DNA of 64,000 nt, from the NCBI GenBank assembly GCA_902606585.1, contig CACLGX010000002.1, positions 84,241-148,240 on the forward strand. Reading direction: 5' to 3'. Origin of the DNA: Paracoccaceae bacterium (GTDB lineage Bacteria; Pseudomonadota; Alphaproteobacteria; Rhodobacterales; Rhodobacteraceae). The notes under the pieces are model-generated. The model did not search any database. It saw only the letters and a list, made by a program, of their open reading frames with translations, and was not told where the DNA came from. This document shows, piece by piece, positions 1-9,614 of this stretch. Numbering within the stretch: the stretch's first letter is position 1; every line of letters starts with the position of its first letter. The position numbers were made by a program, and so were the translations under genes.

Positions 1-6
1 CATTAA

Positions 7-933
7 CTATTTTGATAGGCACCAGCGCATTATGGCTTTTTGCACATGCAGACGATTTTCCGCTTCGTCAAATATAACCGAGTTTTTTCCGTCCATAACC
101 CTTGAAGTTGCTTCTTCATTTCTGTGAGCCGGCAAACAATGCATAAATAGAGCATCTTTACTTGCTCTAGACATTAGTTCCTCGTTTACTTGAAATGGTT
201 TTAGTAGATTATGTCTTTCTTGTTTTATCTCTGGATTATCATGCATACTTACCCAGGTATCAGTAGCTACTAGGTCCGCGTCTTTGATTGCTGACATTGG
301 GTCTCTATCTATTCTAAAATTAATTCCTAGATTTTTAGTATTTTCAGTTAAATTTTCTGATGGATCTAATTCTTTTGGTCCCGAAAAAATGAGTGAGAAA
401 TTAAATTTTTCAGCAGCCTGTAAAAAGCTATTAAAAACGTTATTTCCATCACCGAACCAAACAACCTTTTTACCTTTTATCGATCCACGCTTTTCTTCAA
501 ATGTCATAATATCAGCCATTATTTGGCAAGGATGGCTTTCGTTAGTCAACCCATTGATAACGGGTACTGTTGAATATTTAGCCAATTCGTATAACGTCTG
601 GCTTTCAAATGTTCTCAACATAATTAAATCTACATAACGACTTAATACGCGGGCCGTATCAGATATAGTCTCGCCCTGTCCAAGTTGCATTTCAGTTCCT
701 GAAAGTAGCATCGGTTGCCCTCCTAGTTGTCGAACACCGACGTCAAAGCTTGTTCTTGTTCTGGTGGAGGGTTTTTCAAAGACTAGAGCAACAATATGCT
801 GACTTAGTGGTTGGCCTTCGTCACGGGTTCCTTTTGGCAAACCAATCCTGGCGTTCTTCATCATTTTGGCTTGTTCGAGAATGCCTGTAAGGTCCTGGAT
901 AGACGTATCGCTTATATTTAAAAAATTCTTCAT
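7..933 (-). CDS. argF: Ornithine carbamoyltransferase
   Basis: Makes citrulline from ornithine and carbamoyl phosphate in cytoplasmic arginine synthesis. The carbamoyl-phosphate motif STRTR lies in [13 protein letters not shown] near residue 58, and the C-terminal HCLPAHR motif carries the catalytic Cys. The ornithine loop reads DTWVSM rather than the common DSWxSM. The frame extends three codons further to a TTG at 942, but the ATG at 933 (MKNFLNI) fits family N-termini; length is then 308 residues. It lies 26 bases after argD on the same strand, so the two probably form an operon. Just past its stop, bases 3-1 read ATG on this strand; this may start the next gene beyond the window (hslO is a common neighbour in Rhodobacterales, inference only). 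Confidence 0.95.
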   Translation of the reverse strand: MKNFLNISDTSIQDLTGILEQAKMMKNARIGLPKGTRDEGQPLSQHIVALVFEKPSTRTRTSFDVGVRQLGGQPMLLSGTEMQLGQGETISDTARVLSRYVDLIMLRTFESQTLYELAKYSTVPVINGLTNESHPCQIMADIMTFEEKRGSIKGKKVVWFGDGNNVFNSFLQAAEKFNFSLIFSGPKELDPSENLTENTKNLGINFRIDRDPMSAIKDADLVATDTWVSMHDNPEIKQERHNLLKPFQVNEELMSRASKDALFMHCLPAHRNEEATSRVMDGKNSVIFDEAENRLHVQKAIMRWCLSK

Positions 934-959
934 GTTTAACAATTATCTTCGAAAACCTT

Positions 960-2132
960 TTATTGAGAAAGAGCTGTCATTACGCCATCTAATTTATTCA
1001 GCGCTTCGTTTATATCTTTATCAGGAATGGTTAACGGGGGCAAAAGGCGTACAACGTTATCTCCTGCTGGCACCGTTAGTAACTTATTTGAATAACCTGC
1101 ATTTACGACATCTATATTTTTGACCTTACACTTGAGCCCTAACATGAGACCCTTGCCAAGAACTTCCTCAAAAATAGAGGTGTTTTTCCTCAAAAGTTCT
1201 AGTAGCCCATCATGAAAAAGTTTTGCTTTACGATTAACATCATATAAAAAATCTGGGTCAGAAATAATATCCACAACCTTTAACCCTATCGCACAACCCA
1301 AAGGGTTACCCCCATAAGTTGATCCATGAGTCCCAGCGGTCATCCCGCTTGCTGCATTTTCTTTTGCGAGAACAGCCCCTAATGGAAATCCACCACCTAT
1401 ACCTTTTGCTACCATCATTATGTCTGGTTCAATTTCTGCCCATTCATGAGCGAACAATTTGCCTGTTCGTCCAACGCCACACTGAACTTCATCAAGTATC
1501 AACAAAACGTCTTTCTCATCACAAATTTCACGAATTCCCTTCAAACATGTTTCGGGTAATACTCTAATACCGCCTTCTCCCTGAATAGGTTCGATTAAAA
1601 TTGCAGCAGTTTCATCTGAAATTGAGCTTTTGATTGCCTCATGATCGCTCCAATTTAGGTTTACGAAGCCAGGTAAAAGAGGTCCAAAACCCTTCGTCAT
1701 CTTTTCAGAGGCCGTTGCTGCTATGCCAGCGGAAGAGCGACCATGAAAAGAACCTTCAAATGTAATTATTTCAAACTTATCGGGATAACCCTTTTCAAAC
1801 CAATATTTTCGAGCCATTTTAACGGCTAATTCGCAAGACTCTGTTCCAGAGTTTGTAAAAAAAACAGTGTCGGCAAAAGAGTTTGCAACTAATTCATCTG
1901 CTAGGGAACGTTGCTGAGGGATTTTATAAAGGTTTGATACATGCCAAAGCTTTTCTGCCTGTGATTTTATGATCTTCACAAGATCAGGATGAGCATGGCC
2001 TAAAGAATTTACTGCAATCCCAGAGGCTAGGTCTAAAAAGTGACTTCCGTCTGCTTCCGTTAACCAAGCACCTTGGCCTTTCACAAATTCTAAGTCCGCT
2101 CGCGCATATGTTGGTAGTATGGTGCTGATCAT
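960..2132 (-). CDS. argD: Acetylornithine aminotransferase
   Basis: Class III PLP aminotransferase that converts N-acetylglutamate semialdehyde to N-acetylornithine; the same enzyme often serves lysine synthesis as N-succinyl-DAP aminotransferase. Seen: LDLASGIAVNSLGHAHP near the N-terminus, the EPIQGEGG motif, ILDEVQCGVGRTGK around residue 215, the PLP lysine in MMVAKGIGGGFPLG, and HGSTYGGNPLG. At 390 residues it has the normal family length. It is the upstream gene of an argD-argF pair. About 115 bases without a gene separate it from the flavin reductase gene upstream, which leaves room for its own promoter. Confidence 0.95.
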   Translation of the reverse strand: MISTILPTYARADLEFVKGQGAWLTEADGSHFLDLASGIAVNSLGHAHPDLVKIIKSQAEKLWHVSNLYKIPQQRSLADELVANSFADTVFFTNSGTESCELAVKMARKYWFEKGYPDKFEIITFEGSFHGRSSAGIAATASEKMTKGFGPLLPGFVNLNWSDHEAIKSSISDETAAILIEPIQGEGGIRVLPETCLKGIREICDEKDVLLILDEVQCGVGRTGKLFAHEWAEIEPDIMMVAKGIGGGFPLGAVLAKENAASGMTAGTHGSTYGGNPLGCAIGLKVVDIISDPDFLYDVNRKAKLFHDGLLELLRKNTSIFEEVLGKGLMLGLKCKVKNIDVVNAGYSNKLLTVPAGDNVVRLLPPLTIPDKDINEALNKLDGVMTALSQ

Positions 2133-2247
2133 AATCCACTATTAAATTATTTGTTACTAAAAGCTGGTGTATAACCTATATAAAGGTTAGGACAAACCCT
2201 TTTTCAAACCTTAGCAGCTTCTAGGCTATTACAGAGTTTCTTTTTTT

Positions 2248-2853
2248 TTAGTCGTCGGGGCGTGAAATAGAAAATATTTCCCGAACTACACTGTAGTCTC
2301 GATAACCCAACCGAGTAAGTGGGTTGAATTTACTTACATCAAATTTACCCTCAATGATATAATCATCGTGCATGTGAACACCTAAAACTTCGCCAAAAAC
2401 TACAAAATTTGCAGCTCCTGGTAACTGTATAATTTCAACTAATTTGCATTCTAATGCGGCTGGTGCGCCTAGAACTCTTGGGCAACCTATTAAATTACAA
2501 TCTATTTTTTTTAATTCAGCGTGTTCAAATTCATCTATATCTGCCGGCAAAGATTTTGATGTTGCGTTCATTTGATGCCGCATCTCGTAAGATACAATGT
2601 TTACGCAAAACTCTTTCGTTTCCTTGACATTAGCTACAGAATCTTTGGTGCCCTCTCTATCAGATTTGTCTCCGGTAGAAGCAAACATGACTTGTGGTGG
2701 AACATAAGCTACCGCATTAAAAAATGAATATGGGGCTATGTTATCAATCGATTTTTTATCCCTCGTTGAGATCCAGCCAATTGGACGAGGTGTTACAATT
2801 GCGTTAAACGGATTATTTTCGAGTCCGTGACCTTCGCAAGGTTTGTAAAACAT
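2248..2853 (-). CDS. Flavin reductase-like FMN-binding split-barrel protein
   Basis: Member of the DIM6/NTAB flavin reductase-like family, which binds FMN in a split beta-barrel and often supplies reduced flavin to monooxygenases. The family stretch NPFNAIVTPRPIGWIST is near the N-terminus, followed by NIAPYSFFNAVAYVPP. The frame continues upstream to 2925, but the ATG at 2853 has a good AAAGGAAG ribosome binding site eight bases before it and starts MFYKPCEGH, so I use it (201 residues). No monooxygenase partner lies beside it, so the substrate is unknown. The next gene is divergent, about 106 bases away. Confidence 0.85.
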   Translation of the reverse strand: MFYKPCEGHGLENNPFNAIVTPRPIGWISTRDKKSIDNIAPYSFFNAVAYVPPQVMFASTGDKSDREGTKDSVANVKETKEFCVNIVSYEMRHQMNATSKSLPADIDEFEHAELKKIDCNLIGCPRVLGAPAALECKLVEIIQLPGAANFVVFGEVLGVHMHDDYIIEGKFDVSKFNPLTRLGYRDYSVVREIFSISRPDD

Positions 2854-2959
2854 TTTTAAACTTCCTTTGAACATGAGATAGAGCCATGTTAACTCGCCTT
2901 CCAGATAAATTTGAGATTTGTTCAATTCTTTGAGGTAATATCGTTTATGGGAGTTTAAT

Positions 2960-3445
2960 GTGTATGCGATAAATACTGAAAAAAAAGCTGATTATTGGGA
3001 AGTTGAGGCATTGTTTGATCTATGTTTTGTTCCTGGCAGAGAAGCTTTGTCTTCTTACCGCTTAAGAGAAAATAGCGACCCTATTTTTGAGCTGTGTATG
3101 GTTGCAAGAGATAAAGAGCAAATTCTTGCCGGTGCTATTCGCTATTGGCCAGTTAAAATAATTGAATATGAGGCCTTATTACTGGGCCCCATAGCTGTTC
3201 ATCCAACGAGGCAGGGGGAAGGTCTAGGTAGTTTACTGATAAAAGATAGTTTGGAAATGGCTAAGGAATTGGGTTATTCCAGAATATTATTGATAGGTGA
3301 TTTTTCTTATTATGGCCGTTTAGGCTTTAAAAAATTGACAAATATTAAAATGCCAAAGCCGACAAACCCAGATCGAATCTTAGGAACTGAGCTGATTTCT
3401 GGAGCCTGGAATATTCCAAATGGACCCGTAAAAAGTTTAAAATAA
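2960..3445 (+). CDS. GNAT family N-acetyltransferase
   Basis: Small (161 residue) acetyl-CoA dependent N-acetyltransferase. The acetyl-CoA binding motif A is visible as the stretch after LLGPIAVHPTRQGEGLGS, with the Q/R-x-x-G-x-G signature, followed by SRILLIGDFSYYGRLGFKK, which resembles the YhbS/putative acetyltransferase branch where a Y-x-x-x-G-F loop follows strand 5. The start is a GTG; an ATG two bases earlier is out of frame and soon stops. The substrate cannot be read from sequence. It precedes truA in the same direction with a 72 base gap. Confidence 0.85.
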   Translation: MYAINTEKKADYWEVEALFDLCFVPGREALSSYRLRENSDPIFELCMVARDKEQILAGAIRYWPVKIIEYEALLLGPIAVHPTRQGEGLGSLLIKDSLEMAKELGYSRILLIGDFSYYGRLGFKKLTNIKMPKPTNPDRILGTELISGAWNIPNGPVKSLK

Positions 3446-3517
3446 TTATCTGTTTTCAATATGCGATTTGAAATTTTGCCTACTTTCCTTTGAGTTTGAT
3501 TTGGGTTATTCGCAGAT

Positions 3518-4285
3518 ATGCCCAGATATGCTTTAAAAATTGAATATGATGGCGCACCTTTTGTTGGATGGCAGCGTCAGCAAAGCCAGGTTTCTGTGCA
3601 AGGTTCAATTGAAAAAGCCCTATCAAATTTAGAAAATAAGGAACATACAATAGCTGGTGCTGGACGCACTGATGCTGGCGTGCATGCAAAGTGCCAAGTT
3701 GCACATTGCGATCTTGATAAAGAGTGGGAACCATTTCGGCTTTCGGAGGCATTAAACTTTCATTTGAGACCGCTGCCCGTAGCAGTAATTGACTGTGCTT
3801 TAGTCGATAAAGATTGGCATGCACGCTTTTCTGCTTTGGAACGAAAATATTTATTTCGGCTACTTGTCCGGAAGGCTCCCTCGACTCATGAGGCTGGTTT
3901 AGTATGGCAAATTGGGCACCCTCTTGATTTGTCTAAGATGGTAGAAGCATCTAGATACCTACTTGGCAAACATGATTTTACAACATTTCGTTCGTCTATG
4001 TGCCAGGCTAAAAGTCCTATAAAGACCCTAGATAAAATTAAAATTGACCGTATTGAGGGTTGGTCTGGAGACGAGTTCAGGTTTCAATTGAAAGCAAGAA
4101 GTTTTCTTCACAACCAGGTTCGCAGTTTTGTTGGAACTTTAGAGCGCGTGGGGGCAGGTAGCTGGAACCCAATCGACGTTAAAAAAGCTTTAGAGGCTAA
4201 GGATCGATCAGCTTGTGGTCCGGTTTCACCTCCGCATGGATTATACCTGACTGATGTTGTGTACGAACCAAATCCTTTTACATAG
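3518..4285 (+). CDS. truA: tRNA pseudouridine(38-40) synthase
   Basis: Converts uridines 38, 39 and 40 of the tRNA anticodon arm to pseudouridine. Seen: N-terminal [12 protein letters not shown], the catalytic Asp in GRTDAGVHA around residue 52, [13 protein letters not shown], and the C-terminal GLYLTDVVY. At 255 residues it is full length. It ends tail to tail with hrpB, with 39 bases between the stop codons and no clear terminator hairpin. Confidence 0.95.
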   Translation: MPRYALKIEYDGAPFVGWQRQQSQVSVQGSIEKALSNLENKEHTIAGAGRTDAGVHAKCQVAHCDLDKEWEPFRLSEALNFHLRPLPVAVIDCALVDKDWHARFSALERKYLFRLLVRKAPSTHEAGLVWQIGHPLDLSKMVEASRYLLGKHDFTTFRSSMCQAKSPIKTLDKIKIDRIEGWSGDEFRFQLKARSFLHNQVRSFVGTLERVGAGSWNPIDVKKALEAKDRSACGPVSPPHGLYLTDVVYEPNPFT

Positions 4286-4324
4286 TCAGTCGTGGTCCGT
4301 ATATTATTTTTTTACCAAATAGTT

Positions 4325-6757
4325 TCATGTTTTTGTCTTCAAAGTTGCTTTTGACGCTGATGGATGTTCTGGCCAGAAATGCTTCGGATATCGTCCTCTC
4401 ATATCTTTTCTGACATCTTTGTAAGAGTTACCCCAAAAAGATACTATGTCTGTAGTGGTTTGTATCTTTCTTCCTGCAGGCGATAGGAATGTTACTCTGA
4501 TGGGAATGCCCCCACTCTTGGGATGAACTTTCTGACCATACATTTCTTGTATGCGTATTGATATTTCGGGTAACTCATTTTCGTAAGTAATCTTAATTTT
4601 ACGCCCAAGAGGGGTAATAAAATAAGTAGGTGCCAATTTTTCTAGTAATTGTGTTTCGTCCCAATTTAAAATTGACTGGAGTGCTTTTAATGCATCGAAT
4701 TTTTTCCATTCGTTTGCAGATTTAATACCATTCAAAAATGGCGCTAACCATTTTTCCCTTGTGGTCATTAATTTTTCATCTGACATATCGGGAAATTTAT
4801 CCCCAGCCATTTTAACTCTAGCCAAAAAAGTTTTGGCGTTTTCTGAATGAAAAAACCCAAGTTGCTTCACACCTTCCAGCATAGCATCAATGATCATATT
4901 ACTTGGAGCATCCCGCCATACTTTTTCTTCCAGGGTTAATTGACCAAGCTTTTCTTGCTGTTGGGCGAGTACCTTTTGCTGTCTCTTAGACCATTCACAA
5001 GTTTCTATTGAGAAAATTTGATTACCAAATAATTCTTTAATTTCTGATAAAGTAATAGGTACGAATTGGCGGAGCTTAGCCTCTTGGAGGTTTCCGTCCA
5101 GGTTGCATGCTACTAAAAAGGGTGTAGACCTTAGAGGATCACTTTCTGCCATTATAGCGCCTTTACCGTTTGATAAAATATATCGGGGCATTTCCCCTTT
5201 TCGGCGCTTTCCAATTCGGTCAGGATATGCGAGAGCCGCAAGCTGCGCGACTGTATAGTTAGACCGATTTGTTAAATATTTTGAGAGGCGGCTTATTTCT
5301 TTCAATATTCCTTTTATAATCGGAACCTTAAGTGAGTAAGAGCTGTCCGACGTTTGTTTTTGGTAATTCTTGATAGCAGCAATTCGAATACTAATGTCGG
5401 AACTATTCAATTTGTTAAGGGGGTCAGCATTGGAAAGAACTGATGCAAGTAAAGTGGCATCTTTCCCTCCAGCAAGAATTATTCTGGCTAATCTTGGGTG
5501 GAGTGGTATTTTTGATAGTAAGCGGCCGTCTTTGGTAATTTCTAATTGTTCATTTACGGCCCCAAGCATCTGGAGCACTTTATAAGCTTCTGAAAGTGCC
5601 TTCTCATTTGGCTTCGTCAGCAATGCTAGTTGATTAATATTGCTACCCCAAAGTGCAAGCTCCAAAGCAAATGGGGTTAAATCTGAAGTTTCAATTTCTG
5701 ATGGAGAGAACTCTTGAAAACTACCATCCTGGGCCTTTGACCACAATTTGTAACAAATCCCAGGATGTAACCTTCCCGCTCGACCCATCCGTTGATTGGC
5801 TTCTGCTTTGGATATTTTTTGGGTAACCAAACGGGCCATACCAGAGTTTGGGTCGTAAATGGATCTTTTCGAAAGACCGCTGTCTATAACTGTCTCTATT
5901 CCTTCGATGGTTAAAGAAGTTTCTGCGACATTTGTTGCAAGAACAATTTTTCGTCCTGCTAATATTGGCTGTATTGCTTTTTGCTGATCCTTAAATCCCA
6001 ATCTTCCGTAAAGAGGAAATACGTGACAATTATCTGGTATTTTATTTGTTAAAGAGGATGCTAATTTAATTATTTCACCCTCTCCTGGTAAAAATACAAG
6101 TATACTTCCTTTGTTTTCACTAATCGCTTTTAGTATGACATCAACGATCAGTTTGCCGATGATTTGATCCTGAACTACAGGTTTTGTTTGCCATATAGGC
6201 GTTACAGGAAAATTTTTCCCCTCGCATGAAACTATAGGAGCGTCTTGCATCAGTTTGGAAACAGCAGTTATCTCTAGTGTTGCTGACATAACTAAGATTT
6301 TCAAATCATTCCTTAGAACACTGGCTATCTCTAAACAAAAAGCGAGCCCTAAATCCGCGTTTAAACTCCTTTCATGAAATTCATCAAAGATTATAGTGGA
6401 TACTTCTGCCAGCTGTTGGTCTTCTTGGATCATCCTTATTAATATACCTTCTGTTACGACCTCCACTTTTGTTTTTTCACCACATTTAACTTCACCTCTA
6501 ATTCGATATCCTACCGTTCTTCCTAACTCCTCACCTAGCGTCTGCGCCATTCTTGATGCAACTTGCTTTGCTGCGAGACGTCTTGGCTCCAGCACTATTA
6601 TTTTCCCTTTTGAGAAGGCTGGGTTCTTATTCAGACTGATAGGAATAACTGTTGATTTTCCTGCACCTGGCGGTGCTGTTAGGACCACTCTTTTTGTTTT
6701 AACCAACTTAGCTGTAAGTTCGTCTATAACTTCGAATATGGGTAAATTTTTGTCCAA
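4325..6757 (-). CDS. hrpB: ATP-dependent RNA helicase HrpB
   Basis: DEAH/RHA-type helicase of the HrpB family; cellular role is poorly defined in most bacteria. Seen in order: Walker A APPGAGKST near residue 30, motif II DEFH in TIIFDEFHERSLNADLG near 125, motif III SATLE, NVAETSLTIEGI (motif V) and QRMGRAGR (motif VI). The C-terminus carries the HrpB-specific region with YGQKVHP and FWGNSYKDVRKDMRGRYPKH, which distinguishes it from HrpA. At 810 residues it is complete. It sits six bases after the DUF3108 gene on the same strand, so the two are very likely cotranscribed. Confidence 0.93.
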   Translation of the reverse strand: MDKNLPIFEVIDELTAKLVKTKRVVLTAPPGAGKSTVIPISLNKNPAFSKGKIIVLEPRRLAAKQVASRMAQTLGEELGRTVGYRIRGEVKCGEKTKVEVVTEGILIRMIQEDQQLAEVSTIIFDEFHERSLNADLGLAFCLEIASVLRNDLKILVMSATLEITAVSKLMQDAPIVSCEGKNFPVTPIWQTKPVVQDQIIGKLIVDVILKAISENKGSILVFLPGEGEIIKLASSLTNKIPDNCHVFPLYGRLGFKDQQKAIQPILAGRKIVLATNVAETSLTIEGIETVIDSGLSKRSIYDPNSGMARLVTQKISKAEANQRMGRAGRLHPGICYKLWSKAQDGSFQEFSPSEIETSDLTPFALELALWGSNINQLALLTKPNEKALSEAYKVLQMLGAVNEQLEITKDGRLLSKIPLHPRLARIILAGGKDATLLASVLSNADPLNKLNSSDISIRIAAIKNYQKQTSDSSYSLKVPIIKGILKEISRLSKYLTNRSNYTVAQLAALAYPDRIGKRRKGEMPRYILSNGKGAIMAESDPLRSTPFLVACNLDGNLQEAKLRQFVPITLSEIKELFGNQIFSIETCEWSKRQQKVLAQQQEKLGQLTLEEKVWRDAPSNMIIDAMLEGVKQLGFFHSENAKTFLARVKMAGDKFPDMSDEKLMTTREKWLAPFLNGIKSANEWKKFDALKALQSILNWDETQLLEKLAPTYFITPLGRKIKITYENELPEISIRIQEMYGQKVHPKSGGIPIRVTFLSPAGRKIQTTTDIVSFWGNSYKDVRKDMRGRYPKHFWPEHPSASKATLKTKT

Positions 6758-6763
6758 GATAGT

Positions 6764-7483
6764 TTAACGTCTAGTAAATTTAGTCCGCCCGCGTAAAGCT
6801 TTTATCTCCAAACTCTCTACGGCATATATTTCATCTCGCCTAATGTAGTTTATCGTGAAAGGAAAAACTTTACCTTCCTTCATCTCTTCACTCGTGTAGC
6901 CATCTTGGCGAATATACTTTCCAAGACACTCCGCAGAATTTTTTTCAATGTTAATCTTCGATAAAACTATTTCTATCCGCCTAGCTCCGTCAAAGAGATT
7001 AAATTTTTGCTTACAAAGTGTTTTTTCAATTCTATCGCTCATAATTAAATGAATAGCCGTCATTGGATCTACAGTGCCTTTTTGAGACTTTGGCTTTGCC
7101 CAGTAAGGTTTTGGAGCTTTTGCAGAAGTTAATTTTGGTATCATTTTTTGATAAATTATAGATTTCTGCTCTTTTCTACGACCTGTATCTGATTTTTCGC
7201 TGTAAGAAGTGGGGTAATATTTTGAATGGGAAACCTTCCCTTTTGTCTGAGCTACAAATTTATATTTAGTAACAACTCTGGCTAAACCTTTAGACCTCAA
7301 AACACCAGAAATATCATAGTCATCAGATGCTTGTTTGATAGAGTAAACGAGCTCACCAACTTTTATACCCCACAGAGAAACTTCAAAGCTATATCGCTCC
7401 GTTTTTGCATAAAGAGTATTTGCAGAAACCAGCAAGACACATATGCAAGATACAACAAAAAGTTTTTGTTTGTTTTTGATCAT
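6764..7483 (-). CDS. Secreted DUF3108 protein
   Basis: Predicted periplasmic protein of 239 residues. A signal peptide is visible: MIKNKQK, a hydrophobic stretch to about residue 25, and a likely cut after LYA before KTERYSFEV. The mature part fits DUF3108, with an early YSFEVSLWGIKVGEL strand pair and a later DPMTAIHLIM segment. The function is not established. It is immediately upstream of hrpB (six base gap). The gene upstream, meaB, is divergent with about 100 bases between starts. Confidence 0.8.
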   Translation of the reverse strand: MIKNKQKLFVVSCICVLLVSANTLYAKTERYSFEVSLWGIKVGELVYSIKQASDDYDISGVLRSKGLARVVTKYKFVAQTKGKVSHSKYYPTSYSEKSDTGRRKEQKSIIYQKMIPKLTSAKAPKPYWAKPKSQKGTVDPMTAIHLIMSDRIEKTLCKQKFNLFDGARRIEIVLSKINIEKNSAECLGKYIRQDGYTSEEMKEGKVFPFTINYIRRDEIYAVESLEIKALRGRTKFTRR

Positions 7484-7586
7484 TTAACTATAACTTACTT
7501 AAGCAAAACAATTTCAGGCTAAACAAGGCAAGAAAAGCAGGATAAGGTCAATCAACAATTTTAGGTTAAAGCGAAAGCTGGTCAAA

Positions 7587-8585
7587 ATGACTGACTTTAA
7601 CAAAATGGCTAAAAGTTTAATAGCAGGGGACAGGCGAGCCTTGTCTAGGGCTATCACATTGGTAGAAAGTTCACGCAAAGATCATAGAAAAACGGCCATT
7701 TCTCTCATCAGCTTGCTTGAAAAAAAGTCTGAAAAACAAGCAATCCGGATAGGTCTTTCTGGCACACCTGGTGTTGGGAAATCGACTTTCATTGAAGCTT
7801 TTGGCTCCTATCTAACTGATTTTGGATTAAGTGTTGCGGTTCTCGCTGTGGATCCCAGCTCCGTTAGGTCAGGTGGGTCTATACTTGGGGATAAAACTAG
7901 GATGACACTGTTGGCTCGAAATCCTGCTGCTTTTATACGGCCGTCTCCAAGTCAAACTCACTTGGGTGGGATAGCTCGCCGGACTCGTGAAACCGTGAAG
8001 ATATGTGAGGTGGCAGGGTTTGATGTTATTTTAATTGAGACTGTCGGTGTTGGACAATCTGAAACTATTGTTTCTGAAATTTGTGATATTTTTACTCTGC
8101 TGCTTGCTCCGGCTGGTGGAGACGAATTACAGGGTGTAAAACGAGGCATAATGGAGCTCGCCGATATTGTTTTAGTAAACAAAGCTGATGGTGAATTAAA
8201 GGATCAAGCAACAAGAACTTGCGCTGACTACTCTGGAGCTCTCCGATTACTTAGAAAACGACCTCAGGACCCACAAGGTTTTCCAAAGGCAATGACTGTT
8301 TCAGCGATAGAGAAAGATGGAATTAGAGAGACATGGAAAGTAATTTCTAATCTTGTCGAGTGGCGTCAGGAAAAAGGTTATTTTCAGTCTAATCGTACGG
8401 AACAATCAAAGTTCTGGCTTCTTGAAGATGTTAGATATCAGTTATTGTCTGTTTTGGATAAAAACCCTATCAAAGAGGATCTCTTAGAAATTGCTGAAGA
8501 AGTTGCTTCGGGAAAGAAAAATTTAGCATTGGCGGCAAACCAAATATTACAAGAAATTTCTATTAAAAAGGGTGAGTTGGGCTAA
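7587..8585 (+). CDS. meaB: Methylmalonyl-CoA mutase-associated GTPase MeaB
   Basis: G3E-type P-loop GTPase that protects and gates cofactor loading of adenosylcobalamin mutases such as methylmalonyl-CoA mutase. Seen: Walker A GTPGVGKST near residue 58, VDPSS, ETVGVGQSE (switch II) near residue 150, and the guanine-specificity motif NKADG. At 332 residues it has the usual length. The older family name is ArgK. No mutase subunit lies in this window, so the partner must be encoded elsewhere. Confidence 0.93.
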   Translation: MTDFNKMAKSLIAGDRRALSRAITLVESSRKDHRKTAISLISLLEKKSEKQAIRIGLSGTPGVGKSTFIEAFGSYLTDFGLSVAVLAVDPSSVRSGGSILGDKTRMTLLARNPAAFIRPSPSQTHLGGIARRTRETVKICEVAGFDVILIETVGVGQSETIVSEICDIFTLLLAPAGGDELQGVKRGIMELADIVLVNKADGELKDQATRTCADYSGALRLLRKRPQDPQGFPKAMTVSAIEKDGIRETWKVISNLVEWRQEKGYFQSNRTEQSKFWLLEDVRYQLLSVLDKNPIKEDLLEIAEEVASGKKNLALAANQILQEISIKKGELG

Positions 8586-8662
8586 ACTAACTTTATGTTT
8601 TCAAATTAATTTTTTAGAAAAATAATCACCTAATTAGTATATTTTTTTTCGCCTGTGGGTGC

Positions 8663-8691
8663 TTGACGAGCATACAGAATGTGCCTAGAAG
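8663..8691 (+). promoter_or_regulatory. Candidate sigma-70 promoter for rpmB
   Basis: TTGACG at 8663-8668 and TAGAAG at 8686-8691 are separated by 17 bases, about 90 bases before the rpmB start. The -35 matches consensus in five of six positions, the -10 in four. The rest of the 194-base gap after meaB holds no gene that I can see. Confidence 0.5.
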
Positions 8692-8779
8692 CTCTGAGAT
8701 AGGTTAAGTATGCAAACTTATTTAGTGAATAGATGTTTGGGCAAGTGTCGCTCAAAAAAGTTAAAGTTAGGAATTTATA

Positions 8780-9064
8780 ATGTCGCGCCGTTGTGAATTA
8801 ACAGGTAAAGGGCCAATGACTGGTAACAATGTAAGTCATGCCAATAATAAAACCCGCCGAAGATTTTTACCCAACCTTAACGAAGTGACACTACAATCAG
8901 AAACTTTGGGACGTGGTGTAAAATTACGTATATCCGCAGCAGCGCTAAGGACTGTAGACCACAGAGGTGGTCTTGACGCTTTCCTTGCGAAAGCAAAGGA
9001 CAACGAGTTGTCTGCTAATGCCCTTAAAGTAAAAAAAGAGATTTCTAAAGCCCAACAAGCCTAA
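8780..9064 (+). CDS. rpmB: 50S ribosomal protein L28
   Basis: Large-subunit ribosomal protein, 94 residues, matching the long alphaproteobacterial form. The N-terminus [21 protein letters not shown] is the family signature, followed by [10 protein letters not shown] and [20 protein letters not shown]. Only one Cys is present, so this is the zinc-free type. It is preceded by a plausible promoter and by TTAGGAATTTATAATG, which gives a ribosome binding site. Confidence 0.97.
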   Translation: MSRRCELTGKGPMTGNNVSHANNKTRRRFLPNLNEVTLQSETLGRGVKLRISAAALRTVDHRGGLDAFLAKAKDNELSANALKVKKEISKAQQA

Positions 9065-9129
9065 GTAATCGACTTTAAAATTGATTGTTGTATCTGCAGA
9101 ACTGTCTATTCATTAGAGTGTTTTAATTA

Positions 9130-9600
9130 GTGAAAATTAAATTATTTATCATCGCCATCTCATCATTCTTGATGTTGTATTCAAGTCTAAGCGCTGGACA
9201 AATTATGATATCTGATGCCTACGCACGGTCATCGGGTCCTCTTGCCATGGCAGGTGCAGCCTACATGAGAATAATGAACCACTCTGATGAGAGCGATCAC
9301 CTTTTAGGTGTACAATCTGATATTGCAAAGAAAACAGAGCTTCATTCGCACTTAGAGAATGACAACGGAGTTATGAAAATGGTCCGTATAGACGAAGGAA
9401 TTAAAATAGGACCGATGAAAGATCATAGTCTTGCCCCCGGTGGTGAACATATTATGTTTATGGGTCTTAAAGCGCCGTTCAAAACTGGGAAAATAATACC
9501 GATAACACTTCTTTTTGAAAAAGCGGGTGAAGTTGCTATTGAGATTATTGTAGATCAGGATAGGAAAGAAAAAAAACATTCCCATTCGCACACCTATTAA
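9130..9600 (+). CDS. Periplasmic copper chaperone, PCu(A)C family
   Basis: Secreted copper-binding protein that in characterised relatives delivers Cu(I) to the CuA site of cytochrome c oxidase. A signal peptide covers about residues 1-22 (LSAGQIMIS follows). The family metal motif is usually HxM-x10-M-x21-HxM; here the first part reads HSH (ELHSHLEN), then GVMKM, then GEHIMFMGL, so one Met ligand is replaced by His. The C-terminus adds a His-rich tail, KKHSHSHTY. The start is a GTG. A copper role would suit the aa3 oxidase cluster at 51.8 kb, though it is far away. Confidence 0.88.
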   Translation: MKIKLFIIAISSFLMLYSSLSAGQIMISDAYARSSGPLAMAGAAYMRIMNHSDESDHLLGVQSDIAKKTELHSHLENDNGVMKMVRIDEGIKIGPMKDHSLAPGGEHIMFMGLKAPFKTGKIIPITLLFEKAGEVAIEIIVDQDRKEKKHSHSHTY

Positions 9601-9614
9601 TTGGGATCAAAAAC

